NCBI RefSeq assembly: GCF_900112445.1
Contig: NZ_FOYY01000004.1
Span: 186,001 to 250,000, forward strand
Source of the DNA: Thiomicrospira sp. ALE5
GTDB taxonomy: Bacteria; Pseudomonadota; Gammaproteobacteria; Thiomicrospirales; Thiomicrospiraceae
DNA: 64,000 bases
Direction of reading: 5' to 3'
The translations under genes were made by a program, and so were the position numbers. The notes below the pieces were generated by a model, which saw nothing but the letters and a program-made list of their open reading frames with translations, was not told the DNA's origin and searched no databases. This document shows, piece by piece, positions 21,403-30,894 of the stretch. Position 1 is the first letter of the stretch. Each line of letters opens with the position of its first letter.

Positions 21403-22638
21403 CTACCAGCTGCGGAGGCGATCCCCTAAGGCAATTCTTGCGCCTTCACGCTCCCCCACTACTCTCACCACTGCAAACTGACCCGCAAGGCGTTCCACCT
21501 CAACAAAACCAGCTGGCTGCGCATCAAAACCAAGGTTTTGACCTTGAAATCGAACTGGCGCCCCATCAATACTATACCAAGCAAGCTGATCACCGACTCT
21601 TACCCCAGATTGCTGATGGAGATATACAACTACATCATCGCCTCGAACCTCTAGCACTGGCACATCAAGCGGCAGGCAAGACAGCCAGTCAGTCACACTA
21701 TCAACTAACTCATTAACAACTTGATCTAGGGCTTTACCTGTTGGCGTCGCCAAAAAAGCGGCTGTACCGACAGGCTTATCGCGTCCAACCCGTGCTGAAC
21801 CGGCAAACTGAGACCCGCCACGTTGTTGATGACGAATTTGCTGCTGATCCAATTCAACTAAATACCATTCTAATTCAACAAAACGATGATTTGGACGTAC
21901 CTCAAAATCGTAGCTACGTCTAATATGATTTAAAATCCTGGAATCGGTGTTGTGCGCCGCCATTGAACGTACAACAGTGAATAAGGCAAATTGAGCGCCC
22001 GTTTGTTCCTGAATAGGCAACAGCGCTTCAGGGGATAAGTTGGGGGTAATCAGCAGGCCTGGTTGCCGCGTCTGGCCAACATCATAGCTAGCAACATTTT
22101 GCCAACCCTGGAGGTGTAACTTACGCAAGATATCAGTTTGCAGGCCATGAACCAAATTAGCAATATCACGTGTTTGTTCGGGAAATTCGACCAGTGGTGG
22201 CAGAATAGTTACTCTATTTTGATAGCCCATATCAATAGGTAAATCGCATGATGCCTTTTGCTGATTGCCATTATCCGTTACATCCAGTGCTTCAACACAC
22301 ACGCCCAGTCCTACTCGTAGAACCCCCGTTTCGTCATCCAGCTCTTCGCTTATCACTTGAAAACTGGTTACTCTAGCATTACTGCGAAACCGGCTTTGCT
22401 GCTGCGATAATCCCTGACGCATATCGAGTGTTTGGTCAAGCTCAACGGACACCCCAGCCTGCATTACCGCTTGTTCCAGCGCATTACGAATAGCCATTTG
22501 ACGTACATAGACCAAATCACCTTCGCTCATATTGGCCATGCCTACTACACTTTTTTGACACTGGGCGATCACCATCTGAAAGGGACTCGTCATCAGTAAA
22601 CAGATGACTAACAAGCTAGCTTTGTTTCGCCAAATCAT
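21403..22638 (-). CDS. flgT: flagellar assembly protein FlgT-like
   Basis: 411 residues with an N-terminal signal segment. FlgT proteins of polar flagella form the H-ring around the motor basal body. The N-terminal block ISEGDLVYVRQMAIRNALEQA-like (here MSEGDLVYVRQMAIRNALEQAV), a middle TolB-like domain (NRVTILPPLVEFPEQ...LLITPNLSPEALLPIQEQTGAQFALF) and a C-terminal SH3-like part fit the family order. Its ATG overlaps the cheV stop by 4 bases. A CAGGCCTG copy at 22054 encodes PGLL. Confidence 0.8.
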   Translation of the reverse strand: MIWRNKASLLVICLLMTSPFQMVIAQCQKSVVGMANMSEGDLVYVRQMAIRNALEQAVMQAGVSVELDQTLDMRQGLSQQQSRFRSNARVTSFQVISEELDDETGVLRVGLGVCVEALDVTDNGNQQKASCDLPIDMGYQNRVTILPPLVEFPEQTRDIANLVHGLQTDILRKLHLQGWQNVASYDVGQTRQPGLLITPNLSPEALLPIQEQTGAQFALFTVVRSMAAHNTDSRILNHIRRSYDFEVRPNHRFVELEWYLVELDQQQIRHQQRGGSQFAGSARVGRDKPVGTAAFLATPTGKALDQVVNELVDSVTDWLSCLPLDVPVLEVRGDDVVVYLHQQSGVRVGDQLAWYSIDGAPVRFQGQNLGFDAQPAGFVEVERLAGQFAVVRVVGEREGARIALGDRLRSW

Positions 22639-23591
22639 GATTCAGTTACCTGCTCAATACGTTTTAAAATTTCTTTCGCCAATTCATCCGCATGCCATTT
22701 AGATAGGAATCGATTCGCACCAACTTTTTCCGTCAGCTTATCGTTGAAGCCGCCACTCAATGAGGAGTTTAAAATGACGTACAAATCCTTTAAACGATCA
22801 TCTTTACGAATTTTAGCCGTTAGTGTGTAGCCATCCATTTCCGGCATCTCAATATCAGAAATGACCATTAACACGCGTTCTGCAACGGGTAACCCACTGC
22901 CTTGCTCGGCCTCGTCAGCCCAACTCTGTAATAGATCGAGCGCCTTTTTACCATTATTAACAATTTGGTGGCGAACACCCAAGCCACCCAAAATGTTTTT
23001 TAATTGAGTCCGAGCGACGGCGGAATCATCGGCACCTAAGATAAAGTATTGCTTACCTTTTAGCTTATCGGCATTTTCAGCAATAAATGGATCTGGGGTG
23101 GCAGATACTAGACCAGATACTTCTGATAAGACCTTTTCAACATCCACAATTTCAACAATCTGTTGATTAACACGCGTAATACCGGTTAGGTAACTTACCT
23201 GGTGCAACGAATCCGGTGGTGGCAAGATATCTTCCCAGCGCAAATGAATGATACGATCGACATCCTCAACAATAAAACCCTGCACAGAACTGTTGAACTC
23301 TGTGACGATCGTTAAGCTTTCAGCGAGCTTTTCGCTTGGCACTTTGGGAAGATCTAATGCTAGAGCCAAATCGATCATCGGCATGGTTTGACCGCGAATA
23401 TCAGATACACCAATGACTCGATAATCTGCTTTGGGAACGGGCGATATCTCAGGCGTGCGGATAACCTCACGGACTTTAAAGACGTTAATGCCGAACAACT
23501 GCTGTCCTTTAATATTAAACAGCAACAGCTCCATACGGTTCATACCGGCAAGAGATGTGCGCTGATCAACACTTTTCAGAAAACTCGACAT
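22635..23591 (-). CDS. cheV: chemotaxis protein CheV (CheW domain plus receiver)
   Basis: About 318 residues. Residues about 15-165 are a CheW-like coupling domain (LLLFNIKGQQLFGINVFKVREVI). Residues about 185-310 are a receiver domain with the phospho-acceptor in VISDIEMPEMDGYTL and the conserved Lys in FLSKW. The start is the ATG at 23591, with AAGGA upstream; the frame is open two codons further. It couples receptors to CheA and buffers phosphate. It sits divergent to flgA. Confidence 0.92.
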   Translation of the reverse strand: MSSFLKSVDQRTSLAGMNRMELLLFNIKGQQLFGINVFKVREVIRTPEISPVPKADYRVIGVSDIRGQTMPMIDLALALDLPKVPSEKLAESLTIVTEFNSSVQGFIVEDVDRIIHLRWEDILPPPDSLHQVSYLTGITRVNQQIVEIVDVEKVLSEVSGLVSATPDPFIAENADKLKGKQYFILGADDSAVARTQLKNILGGLGVRHQIVNNGKKALDLLQSWADEAEQGSGLPVAERVLMVISDIEMPEMDGYTLTAKIRKDDRLKDLYVILNSSLSGGFNDKLTEKVGANRFLSKWHADELAKEILKRIEQVTES

Positions 23592-23673
23592 AGCCAATAG
23601 TCCTTATATTACAATTAAACCTAATTATTCCAGTTTAGCACCAATACAACAAGCCACATTTAGATCTAGTCAG

Positions 23674-24444
23674 ATGATAAATAATAAACTGCTTAACAAT
23701 ATGATTAACTCCCACAAACGACTGTTAGGCAGTCTTACATTAGTGTTGAGCTTGATTCTATCTCAAACAACATGGGCACAGAGCAACTCAACCTCAAATC
23801 AAGCTAGCCAGCAAGACATGAGCCAAGTCTACCAGGAAGTAGAAGCTCACTTGCTGAGCGCGCTAAAAAACTTTGCTAGCTACCCATTACAAAATATTAA
23901 GATTCAAGTCAGACCCCTCCCTGATCGACTTTCATTGGCAGCATGCAATCAGCCTTTGAATATTGAGCATCGTTTGAATAACCGATTTTCACCGCGCACT
24001 ACGGTTTCTGTGCAGTGTCATGAACCGGTGTGGAGACTTTTTGTTACCGCTGAACTTTATGCCGAAACCCCAGTCGTGGTCGCATCACAACCCATACTGC
24101 GTGATGCAATGATTAGTAGCCATGCCGTTAAACTAGAATTGAGACCTCTAGGACAAATACGTAAACAGCATTTACACGACCTTGAACAAGTTGTTGGACA
24201 CCGTGCCAGAAGACCCATTAGTCCTAATACCTTGATAAGCGTTCAAATGCTTGACCCACCCTATCTCGTTATCAATAACCATGATGTTACAATCATCACA
24301 CAGATTGGTAGCCTAGAAATTCGCACACCCGGTGTTGCACTCAGTAATGGCTTAGCTCAGGAACAAATCCCTGTTCGAAACACCAGATCTGATAGAATTG
24401 TAAATGGGATTGTAGTAGCACCTAACACCGTTTTAGTGCCATAA
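23674..24444 (+). CDS. flgA: flagellar P-ring chaperone FlgA
   Basis: Periplasmic chaperone for P-ring assembly. 256 residues with an N-terminal signal segment (SLTLVLSLILSQTTWAQS) and the C-terminal SAF domain, recognisable as DAMISSHAVKLELRPLGQI and VGHRARRPISPNTLISVQMLDPP, ending NGIVVAPNTVLVP. The conserved LAACNQPL block is in the middle. First gene of the flgA-flgM-flgN order common in gammaproteobacteria. Confidence 0.92.
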   Translation: MINNKLLNNMINSHKRLLGSLTLVLSLILSQTTWAQSNSTSNQASQQDMSQVYQEVEAHLLSALKNFASYPLQNIKIQVRPLPDRLSLAACNQPLNIEHRLNNRFSPRTTVSVQCHEPVWRLFVTAELYAETPVVVASQPILRDAMISSHAVKLELRPLGQIRKQHLHDLEQVVGHRARRPISPNTLISVQMLDPPYLVINNHDVTIITQIGSLEIRTPGVALSNGLAQEQIPVRNTRSDRIVNGIVVAPNTVLVP

Positions 24445-24470
24445 TGAGCAACAAAATTTTGAAAAAGGTC

Positions 24471-24497
24471 TAAAGTTAAGTAAAAGATTGCCGTTAT
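24471..24497 (+). promoter_or_regulatory. sigma-28 (FliA) promoter for flgM
   Basis: TAAAGTTA at 24471-24478, an 11-base spacer and GCCGTTAT at 24490-24497 match the FliA consensus (TAAAGTTT, N11, GCCGATAA) with two differences. It lies 33 bases before the flgM ATG, giving flgMN a late-class promoter separate from flgA. Confidence 0.85.
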
Positions 24498-24529
24498 ACA
24501 GACTATATAATTTTTAAGGTATAAATGCC

Positions 24530-24838
24530 ATGGATATTAAAACAGTAGCAGCCAGTCTTAATGGCTCAAAACCCATTGACACACGTAGTCAAGAGCGAAC
24601 ACTTGCTGAGCAAAATTCAAAACCTAGCCCAGCTAGCCAACAAACTGACCAAGTTACATTAACAAATGTGTCACAAAAGTTAGCACAAGTGTCTGTTGCA
24701 TCTGAAACACCGGACGATCGGCAAGCAAAAATTGATCAGATTAAAGCGGCTATTGCTGCTGGAGAGTACCCCATTAATCCAGACAAAATTGCATCAAAAT
24801 TGATTGAAACCGAACGTATGTTTGCTGGTTTAAATTGA
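24530..24838 (+). CDS. flgM: anti-sigma-28 factor FlgM
   Basis: 102 residues. The C-terminal FlgM domain is recognisable as RQAKIDQIKAAIAAGEYPINPDKIASKLIETERMF. The N-terminal half is low in structure (Ser, Gln, Thr rich), as expected for an exported anti-sigma factor. It binds and restrains FliA until hook completion. A FliA promoter directly upstream would give autoregulation. flgN starts 4 bases after its stop. Confidence 0.93.
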   Translation: MDIKTVAASLNGSKPIDTRSQERTLAEQNSKPSPASQQTDQVTLTNVSQKLAQVSVASETPDDRQAKIDQIKAAIAAGEYPINPDKIASKLIETERMFAGLN

Positions 24839-24842
24839 TTTC

Positions 24843-25286
24843 ATGCAAAACGCTCCATTTGTTAATTGGCTCGTTGTAGAAAAATTACAACAAGCCATTA
24901 CCGACTTTAATGATTTATTAACCATCGAGAAGGATGCTCTGTCTCATCAGAAAATTGATGACATAATTCAAGTCGCTGAGCAGAAAAATGCCTCCGTCGA
25001 AAAAATTAATACCTTGGTTGCCGAGCTATACCCTTTTTCTTTTGATGATATCAGGCATGCAGCAAACACTTCTAATCAGCTGATATTAATCAACAATGTC
25101 TTAACACTATCTGAACAAGCCGCCCAACACAATGAGCGTAATCAAGTATTGTTAGCGACACTTTATAAACTAAACTCACAACTACTTAATCAACTTAATC
25201 AACATCAAACTATGCCATTTCAAGGCTACTCGCAGACAGGCCTCCCCAAAAGCAACAATGCCAACCGCTCTTTAGGTAAGGCATAA
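24843..25286 (+). CDS. flgN: flagellar chaperone FlgN
   Basis: 147 residues, helical, with LNDLLTIEKDAL-like (here DFNDLLTIEKDALSHQKIDDIIQVAEQKNASVEKI) typical of FlgN, the export chaperone of hook-filament junction proteins FlgK and FlgL. Position directly after flgM supports the call. The C-terminal tail is disordered and basic. Confidence 0.88.
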   Translation: MQNAPFVNWLVVEKLQQAITDFNDLLTIEKDALSHQKIDDIIQVAEQKNASVEKINTLVAELYPFSFDDIRHAANTSNQLILINNVLTLSEQAAQHNERNQVLLATLYKLNSQLLNQLNQHQTMPFQGYSQTGLPKSNNANRSLGKA

Positions 25287-25375
25287 TTTTCTTTAACTTA
25301 CAGTAATCTTTTTAACGGTGATTGCAAAAAAGTGAGTTGCAGCTAAAATGGAGAAAAATAAATGAGGGATGCTTG

Positions 25376-25936
25376 ATGGAACAAAACAAACGCCAGTTTT
25401 TTCGCTTTGATGTAACAATTCCGTGCATCTATCAAGTCATTACGCAAGAAGAGGCGGCTGAAGAACCGCTACCAGAGATACCTGACGCAAAATTTATCGC
25501 AAAACACTTTTTGCCCGACTTCACACGGTTGGATGGAGAAATTAGCAATAATATTAGCCTGATCGAAGAAAAATCACCTCTCTTAGCTGAAACACTCAGG
25601 CTTTTAAATCGAAAACTTGACACCATTCATGAAAGAGTCCAGTTTTCAAATTTTTCGAGCACCCTTCCGATTAAAGGAATTAATCTCAGCGGTAATGGCA
25701 TGAAACTCTCCATCAAGGACAAAATAACCACAGCCAACAAGGTTGATGTGATGTTTCAAACTTACCCCGATGTCGACCCTATCTTAACGCGCTGTTCCGT
25801 TGTTAATATCTATCAAGAGGATGGGAAGCAAAAAGTATCGCTTTCTTTCGACTCTATTTGTGAAAAACAACAACGTGAAATCGTCTACTTTTTACAAAAT
25901 AAAGAAATAGAGCTGCTACAAAAATCTAGAATTTAA
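25376..25936 (+). CDS. PilZ-domain protein
   Basis: About 186 residues. RQFFRFDV near the start fits the PilZ Rxxx R motif region, and the later INLSGNGMKLSI matches the [D/N]xSxxG part, as in c-di-GMP receptors. Between them is a helical insertion with ETLRLLNRKLDTIHERV. Its position after flgMN suggests a motility or c-di-GMP brake role. The ATG at 25376 has GAGGG 7 bases upstream, whereas an upstream in-frame start at 25322 does not. Confidence 0.8.
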   Translation: MEQNKRQFFRFDVTIPCIYQVITQEEAAEEPLPEIPDAKFIAKHFLPDFTRLDGEISNNISLIEEKSPLLAETLRLLNRKLDTIHERVQFSNFSSTLPIKGINLSGNGMKLSIKDKITTANKVDVMFQTYPDVDPILTRCSVVNIYQEDGKQKVSLSFDSICEKQQREIVYFLQNKEIELLQKSRI

Positions 25937-26757
25937 GCCATCAGCAGGCCTGCTTGCTGCTGCAACCAAGCAATATCCCCAACCACCACAAAATGTGGAT
26001 TTAGAATATCCTCTGATGGAAAGTAGCGCAGTGGTTGCAATGACATATCTAGCAACGCGCCGCCTGCCGCCTCTACAATAACCTGCGATGCGGCTGTATC
26101 CCAATGAGAGGTGGGGCCAAAGCGTGGATAAATATCTGCTTGTCCTGTCGCCACTAAACACGATTTAAGCGCCGACCCCATCGGAAGATACTCGACCCCT
26201 TCCTCTTTTAATCGCTCTAGCACGCTATCTAAACGGCGGCCATGCCGACGACTTGCCGTAACCTTGATAGGAGCCTGCACCGGTATCCGCGTGCGCATGG
26301 TTTGCAGACGGCCATCTCGCGCCAAGGTCGCATCGCTGCCCTCGTAGGCGCTAAACATTTGATTCGTTACCGGGGCAAAAATAACGCCTAACCGCGCAAT
26401 GCCATCAACAACCAATGCAATATTGACACAAAACTCATCGGTACGTTCGACAAACTCTTTCGTGCCATCTAACGGATCCACCAACCAAAAGCATGACCAG
26501 GCTTGGCGCTGCATAAAAGGCGTATTGGCAAGATTTTCTTCACTGACCACAGGAATAGACGGTGTTAATTTTGCTAATCCCTCACGAATGAGTTGATCGG
26601 CCGAGCGATCCGCTTCCGTAACAGGCGAACCGTCTTGCTTCTGCTCGACATAGCAATTGGGACACTGATAAATATCCATAATAACCAGGCCTGCTTGCCT
26701 GGCTAGATGACACACACTGGGCAACCAGGCCTGGTAATCTTGATGAGTAGGGGTCAC
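25933..26757 (-). CDS. cysQ: 3'(2'),5'-bisphosphate nucleotidase CysQ
   Basis: Removes PAP formed in sulfate assimilation. 274 residues, inositol-monophosphatase fold. Metal-binding motifs are VTEADRSADQLI, VSEEN, WLVDPLDGTKEFVERTDEFCVNIALV and SHWDTAASQVIVEAAGG. The GTG start at 26757 overlaps the nudE stop (GTGTGA). Three CAGGCCTG copies lie in it at 25945, 26686 and 26726. Confidence 0.94.
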   Translation of the reverse strand: MTPTHQDYQAWLPSVCHLARQAGLVIMDIYQCPNCYVEQKQDGSPVTEADRSADQLIREGLAKLTPSIPVVSEENLANTPFMQRQAWSCFWLVDPLDGTKEFVERTDEFCVNIALVVDGIARLGVIFAPVTNQMFSAYEGSDATLARDGRLQTMRTRIPVQAPIKVTASRRHGRRLDSVLERLKEEGVEYLPMGSALKSCLVATGQADIYPRFGPTSHWDTAASQVIVEAAGGALLDMSLQPLRYFPSEDILNPHFVVVGDIAWLQQQAGLLMA

Positions 26758-27335
26758 ACAATTTTCCCTAAATGAGTTAGAGTTAAGAATAATGCGGCAT
26801 AGGCACGCCCTTCACTAAATTCTGCTTGCGCCAGCAATTCAGGCCAACGTGCAATAGGCCATTGCAGCGTTTGTAGCGGCTCGGGTTCATCTCCCGCATC
26901 AGATACGGAGACATCCAAATATTGCGCTAGCACCAAATGCGTATGGTGATCCATGTAACTGGCCGCAAGACACACCTTATCAAGCAAATGGAGACGACGG
27001 GGCCGAAAACCAATTTCCTCTTGGCATTCTCGAACCGCCGCATCTTGCCAGGTTTCACCCGGATCAACTTTGCCCTTTGGAAAGCCTAGCTCATAACGCC
27101 CAACACCAGCACTCCATTCACGAATAAGCACAAATGCATCATTGATGATAGGCACCACCAGCACCGCACCGTCACTCTTAGAGACCAAGCGCTCATAGTC
27201 TGCCGTCACCCCATTACTAAAACACAAGGACTGCTGCTCAATATTAAACAACCGTGTTTTAAGCAAGGGCTGCGTGGCTATGACTTGAGGACCTTGTAAG
27301 GGTTCAATTATTGGTAAATCTAAATTTGCCTTCAT
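26754..27335 (-). CDS. nudE: Nudix hydrolase, NudE-like ADP compounds hydrolase
   Basis: 193 residues. The Nudix box is GFPKGKVDPGETWQDAAVRE...EEIGF, containing the metal-binding REXXEE (RECQEE). The substrate side, YMDHHTHLVLAQYLDV, matches NudE-type ADP-ribose / diadenosine polyphosphate hydrolases. It is translationally coupled to cysQ, which also removes adenine nucleotide by-products, so the pair may be a nucleotide clean-up unit (inference). Confidence 0.88.
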   Translation of the reverse strand: MKANLDLPIIEPLQGPQVIATQPLLKTRLFNIEQQSLCFSNGVTADYERLVSKSDGAVLVVPIINDAFVLIREWSAGVGRYELGFPKGKVDPGETWQDAAVRECQEEIGFRPRRLHLLDKVCLAASYMDHHTHLVLAQYLDVSVSDAGDEPEPLQTLQWPIARWPELLAQAEFSEGRAYAALFLTLTHLGKIV

Positions 27336-27454
27336 GATTTAAACAACCTTGGCCATCCATTCGGCATGCATTCGGTTTAAGTAGTAAAGAAATACCGTTA
27401 TAATCAGTGCATCATAAATTAAAGCCCGTCATTGAGCAACCAACAGGAGCATTG

Positions 27455-28138
27455 ATGCAACCAGAACACTGGCAACAAATAGATACCGTGTTACTCGATA
27501 TGGATGGCACGCTGCTTGATTTGCATTTTGACTGGACGTTTTGGATGGACTATTTACCCAAAGCCTATGCCGAACATCATCATCTGCCACTAAAGCAAGC
27601 GCAACATACCGTCAGAACCGCTATTGCAGAGCAAACCGGCACACTTAATTGGTATTGTTTAGATTATTGGAGCGAACGTTTTGAGCTGTCTGTTGCGGAT
27701 TTAAAACAGGATATTAAACATCTCATTCGCGCCCACCCCGATGTGCTCAATTTCCTAGATGCACTGAAAAAAAACCATAAACAGGTGATTATGGTCACCA
27801 ATGCGCATCGCGATGCCCTGGCCCTAAAGCTAGAAATGACGCAGATTGCCCCCTATTTTGATCAGATGATTTCTGCGCATGATTATCGCTGTCCAAAAGA
27901 AGACCCCTCACTCTGGGCTAAAATTCAACAAGATGTGCCCTTTGATCCTGAACGCACACTGTTAATTGATGACAATATTCGCGCACTACAGACCGCCGAA
28001 TCCTTTGGGATTAAATATTTATTAGCGGCCATTCATGTCAGCCCGCACCTCGACAAAATCGACCCACAAGGCTTTGATTTTTTTGAATTCTTCAGTGAAA
28101 TCATGCCTCCAACTGCATCACCACAAGGCACGCTATGA
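27455..28138 (+). CDS. yrfG: HAD-family GMP/IMP nucleotidase, YrfG-like
   Basis: About 227 residues. HAD motif I is LLDMDGTLLDLHFDWTFW, very close to YrfG. Motif II Thr is in VIMVTNAHRDAL and motif IV in TLLIDDNIRALQTAESFG. The start at 27455 is preceded by AGGAG 5-6 bases upstream; the open frame extends to a GTG at 27407. In E. coli yrfG sits near nudE, and it does so here on the opposite strand. The stop overlaps the next gene by 4 bases. Confidence 0.88.
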   Translation: MQPEHWQQIDTVLLDMDGTLLDLHFDWTFWMDYLPKAYAEHHHLPLKQAQHTVRTAIAEQTGTLNWYCLDYWSERFELSVADLKQDIKHLIRAHPDVLNFLDALKKNHKQVIMVTNAHRDALALKLEMTQIAPYFDQMISAHDYRCPKEDPSLWAKIQQDVPFDPERTLLIDDNIRALQTAESFGIKYLLAAIHVSPHLDKIDPQGFDFFEFFSEIMPPTASPQGTL

Positions 28139-28695
28139 CCCATAACTGGCAACAGCGGATTAAGCAGGCCTGGCGCAACCCTTGGATTAATAACGGCGTT
28201 TGGATTTTAGCCGCTGTGATTATTTATCTGATGCTCCGCCCTTATTTTCAGGGCGATGTAGTGCGTGACCAAGCACCAGATTTTCAAGTATATAGCCTGA
28301 GCGGTGACCCCATTAGCCTGAGTGAGTTGCGGGGCGAAGCGGTGCTCATCCACTTTTGGGCCACCTGGTGCCCAATCTGTACCTTTTCACGCGATGGCGT
28401 CGAAAATATTGGCCGCGATTACCGAGTATTAAGCATTGCGACCCAGTCGGGCAGCGATGCCGAACTTTTAGCTTATGCACAAGAACATGGCATGAATCCG
28501 GCCTGGATCATCAACGACCAAGATGGCCAGCTGTTCCGCCGTTATGGCGCAAAAGCCGTGCCGGCTGATTTTATTATTAACCCTCATGGCGATGTACAAT
28601 TTGTTGAAGTTGGCGTCACCTCCACCTGGGGCTTGCGTATGCGTCTCTGGTGGGCGCAGCGTTTTAGCAAGCAGACCTCACCTCATCCCGCCTAA
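28135..28695 (+). CDS. membrane-anchored thioredoxin (TlpA/ScsD type)
   Basis: 186 residues. Membrane helix at about 17-34, then a thioredoxin domain with active site WATWCPIC (CPIC) and GAKAVPADFIINPHGDVQFVEVG as the cis-Pro strand. It is a periplasmic disulfide oxidoreductase, resembling ScsD. It overlaps the yrfG stop (ATGA). A CAGGCCTG copy lies at 28165. Confidence 0.86.
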   Translation: MTHNWQQRIKQAWRNPWINNGVWILAAVIIYLMLRPYFQGDVVRDQAPDFQVYSLSGDPISLSELRGEAVLIHFWATWCPICTFSRDGVENIGRDYRVLSIATQSGSDAELLAYAQEHGMNPAWIINDQDGQLFRRYGAKAVPADFIINPHGDVQFVEVGVTSTWGLRMRLWWAQRFSKQTSPHPA

Positions 28696-28722
28696 TGACC
28701 CTTTTTGGAATTTAACTAAACC

Positions 28723-30600
28723 ATGGCTTTATTATTTTTACGCGATATTTCCCTTAGTTTTGGTGCCGCTGCACTACTCGATAAAATCCATTTCCAAGTC
28801 GACAGCGGCGAACGCGTCTGTATCGTTGGGCGTAACGGTGAAGGCAAATCCACCCTGCTTAAAGTCATCGAAGGCATCCAGCCTGCTGATGATGGCAGTC
28901 GCATTGTGCAAGACGGGGTTAAAATCGCCAAATTGCGCCAGGATGTGCCGCATGATATTGAAGGCTCCATTTTTGATGTGGTGGCGCTAGGTTTAGGTGA
29001 CATAGGCGAAACCCTCAAGGCCTATCACCATGCCGCGCTGGAAGGCGATATGGATCAGCTTGAAAAACTGCAACACAAAATCGAAGCACAAAACGGCTGG
29101 GAAATGAATCAACAGGTGGACACGATTTTATCCAAACTCGATCTGCCTGCCGATGACGAATTTTCTGCCCTGTCCGGCGGCATGAAGCGCCGGGTATTAT
29201 TGGCGCAAGCGCTGGTGCAAAAACCGGATATTCTATTGCTCGACGAGCCGACTAACCATTTGGATATTCCCTCTATTCAATGGCTGGAAGGTTTTATTAA
29301 AGGTTTGCGCTGTGCGCTGGTGTTTATCACCCATGACCGGGCTTTTTTACAAGCCCTTGCTACGCGGATTGTCGAGGTTGATCGCGGCCATTTATACAGT
29401 TGGGATTGCGATTACGCCACCTATTTAGAACGCAAACAAGCCCAACTTGAATCCGAAGCTAAAACCAATGCCGAGTTTGATAAAAAACTGGCGCAAGAAG
29501 AAGTCTGGATACGTCAAGGCATTAAAGCCCGCCGCACCCGCAACGAAGGCCGCGTGCGTGCGCTGGAAAAATTGCGCTTGGAACGTCAGGCGCGTCGTAG
29601 TCAACAAGGCAGTGCCAATCTACAGGTCAATGTCGCCGATACCTCCGGCAAAAAGGTCATCGAAATTAAAGACCTCAGTTTTGCTTGGCCAGATAAGGTC
29701 ATTGTCAAAGACTTCTCCACACTTATTGTGCGTGGTGATAAGGTCGGTCTGATCGGCCCGAACGGCTGTGGTAAATCCACGCTGCTCAAACTGCTGCTCG
29801 GCCAAGAAACACCGCAGCAAGGCACTGTTGAACTCGGCACCAATTTACAAATCGCCTATTTTGACCAACACCGCGCCAAACTGAATGAAGAACTATCTGT
29901 GGCGGAAAACGTGATGGATTCGAGTGACTATGTCGAAATCAACGGCCAACGTAAACACATTATCGGCTATTTAAGTGATTTCCTATTCGCCCCCGATCGC
30001 GCGCGCCAACCGGTCAAATCGCTGTCCGGTGGTGAACGTAACCGTCTGTTATTGGCACAAGTGTTTGCCAAACCGTCCAACTTGCTGATTCTTGACGAAC
30101 CCACCAACGATCTCGATGTCGAAACCCTTGAGTTGCTTGAAGATCTTTTGCTTAACTATCAAGGCACCGTGCTGATTGTTAGCCATGACCGCGCCTTTTT
30201 AAACAATGTAGTGACCAGCTCAATCGTATTTGATGCACCAGGCCTGGTGAATGAATATGTCGGCGGTTATGACGACTGGTTGCGCCAACGCCCGAATCTT
30301 GAAACATCAAGTGCCAAAACTAAATCACTCACTAAAAGCGACGCAAAAGTAGACACCAAGCTGGACGACAAGCCCGCCAAAAAACTCAGTTATAAAGACC
30401 AGCGCGAATACGACGCCCTGCCCGGCTTGATTGAACAGCTCGAAACCGAACTCGAAGCACTAGGCGCAAAAGTGGCTGACCCGGCGTTTTATCAACAAGA
30501 CCAAAACGCCATTGACAAAACCCTAGCTAAAATACAACATAAAGAATCCCAACTCGAACAGGCGTTTGAACGCTGGGAAATGTTAGAGAGCCAATTATAA
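28723..30600 (+). CDS. uup: ABC-F ATPase Uup
   Basis: Soluble double-ATPase of the ABC-F family, linked to ribosome function and DNA branch processing. 625 residues: first cassette Walker A GRNGEGKSTLL and signature LSGGMKRRVLLA with LLLDEPTNHLD; linker helices; second cassette Walker A GPNGCGKSTLL and signature LSGGERNRLLLA with LILDEPTNDLD; a C-terminal coiled-coil domain (residues about 555-625) typical of Uup. A full 14-bp palindrome CACCAGGCCTGGTG lies at 30236. Confidence 0.95.
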   Translation: MALLFLRDISLSFGAAALLDKIHFQVDSGERVCIVGRNGEGKSTLLKVIEGIQPADDGSRIVQDGVKIAKLRQDVPHDIEGSIFDVVALGLGDIGETLKAYHHAALEGDMDQLEKLQHKIEAQNGWEMNQQVDTILSKLDLPADDEFSALSGGMKRRVLLAQALVQKPDILLLDEPTNHLDIPSIQWLEGFIKGLRCALVFITHDRAFLQALATRIVEVDRGHLYSWDCDYATYLERKQAQLESEAKTNAEFDKKLAQEEVWIRQGIKARRTRNEGRVRALEKLRLERQARRSQQGSANLQVNVADTSGKKVIEIKDLSFAWPDKVIVKDFSTLIVRGDKVGLIGPNGCGKSTLLKLLLGQETPQQGTVELGTNLQIAYFDQHRAKLNEELSVAENVMDSSDYVEINGQRKHIIGYLSDFLFAPDRARQPVKSLSGGERNRLLLAQVFAKPSNLLILDEPTNDLDVETLELLEDLLLNYQGTVLIVSHDRAFLNNVVTSSIVFDAPGLVNEYVGGYDDWLRQRPNLETSSAKTKSLTKSDAKVDTKLDDKPAKKLSYKDQREYDALPGLIEQLETELEALGAKVADPAFYQQDQNAIDKTLAKIQHKESQLEQAFERWEMLESQL

Positions 30601-30622
30601 ACTTGGCTAATAAGACAAGTTT
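30599..30622. promoter_or_regulatory. inverted repeat, candidate operator of the PIN toxin pair
   Basis: AAACTTG and CAAGTTT form perfect 7-base arms 10 bases apart, 39 bases before the antitoxin-type gene. Antitoxins of these pairs usually bind such sites to autoregulate. The left arm overlaps the uup stop. Confidence 0.45.
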
Positions 30623-30660
30623 GCTAGCATGTATTTTTGAGTTCAAAAAAGGAAATCGCC

Positions 30661-30894
30661 ATGGCTGCTATTGAATTTAAAACAACCGCACTGGGTGAAC
30701 ATATTGATATCCCTGAAAAATTTAAGTCCCTTTTTAAGAAGCCGGTCAAAATCACAGTGCGCTTAGACGAAAACAATGAAGCCCAACCTTCACACATCGA
30801 GCTGAATTATGCCGAACTTAAAAAGGTTTTTGGCGAGATCAATCTTGACCTAAGCGAGTTTAAATTTGATCGCGAGCAAGCTAATGAGCGCTAA
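30661..30894 (+). CDS. antitoxin-like partner of a PIN toxin
   Basis: 77 residues, starting MAAIEFKTTALGEHIDIPEKFK. This opening and the basic SLFKKPVKITVRLDE resemble small AbrB-like/DUF2281-type antitoxins that precede PIN genes, but I cannot name the family with certainty. AAAGGA lies before this ATG; an upstream in-frame TTG at 30637 has no such site. The last 11 bases overlap the toxin gene. Confidence 0.65.
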   Translation: MAAIEFKTTALGEHIDIPEKFKSLFKKPVKITVRLDENNEAQPSHIELNYAELKKVFGEINLDLSEFKFDREQANER

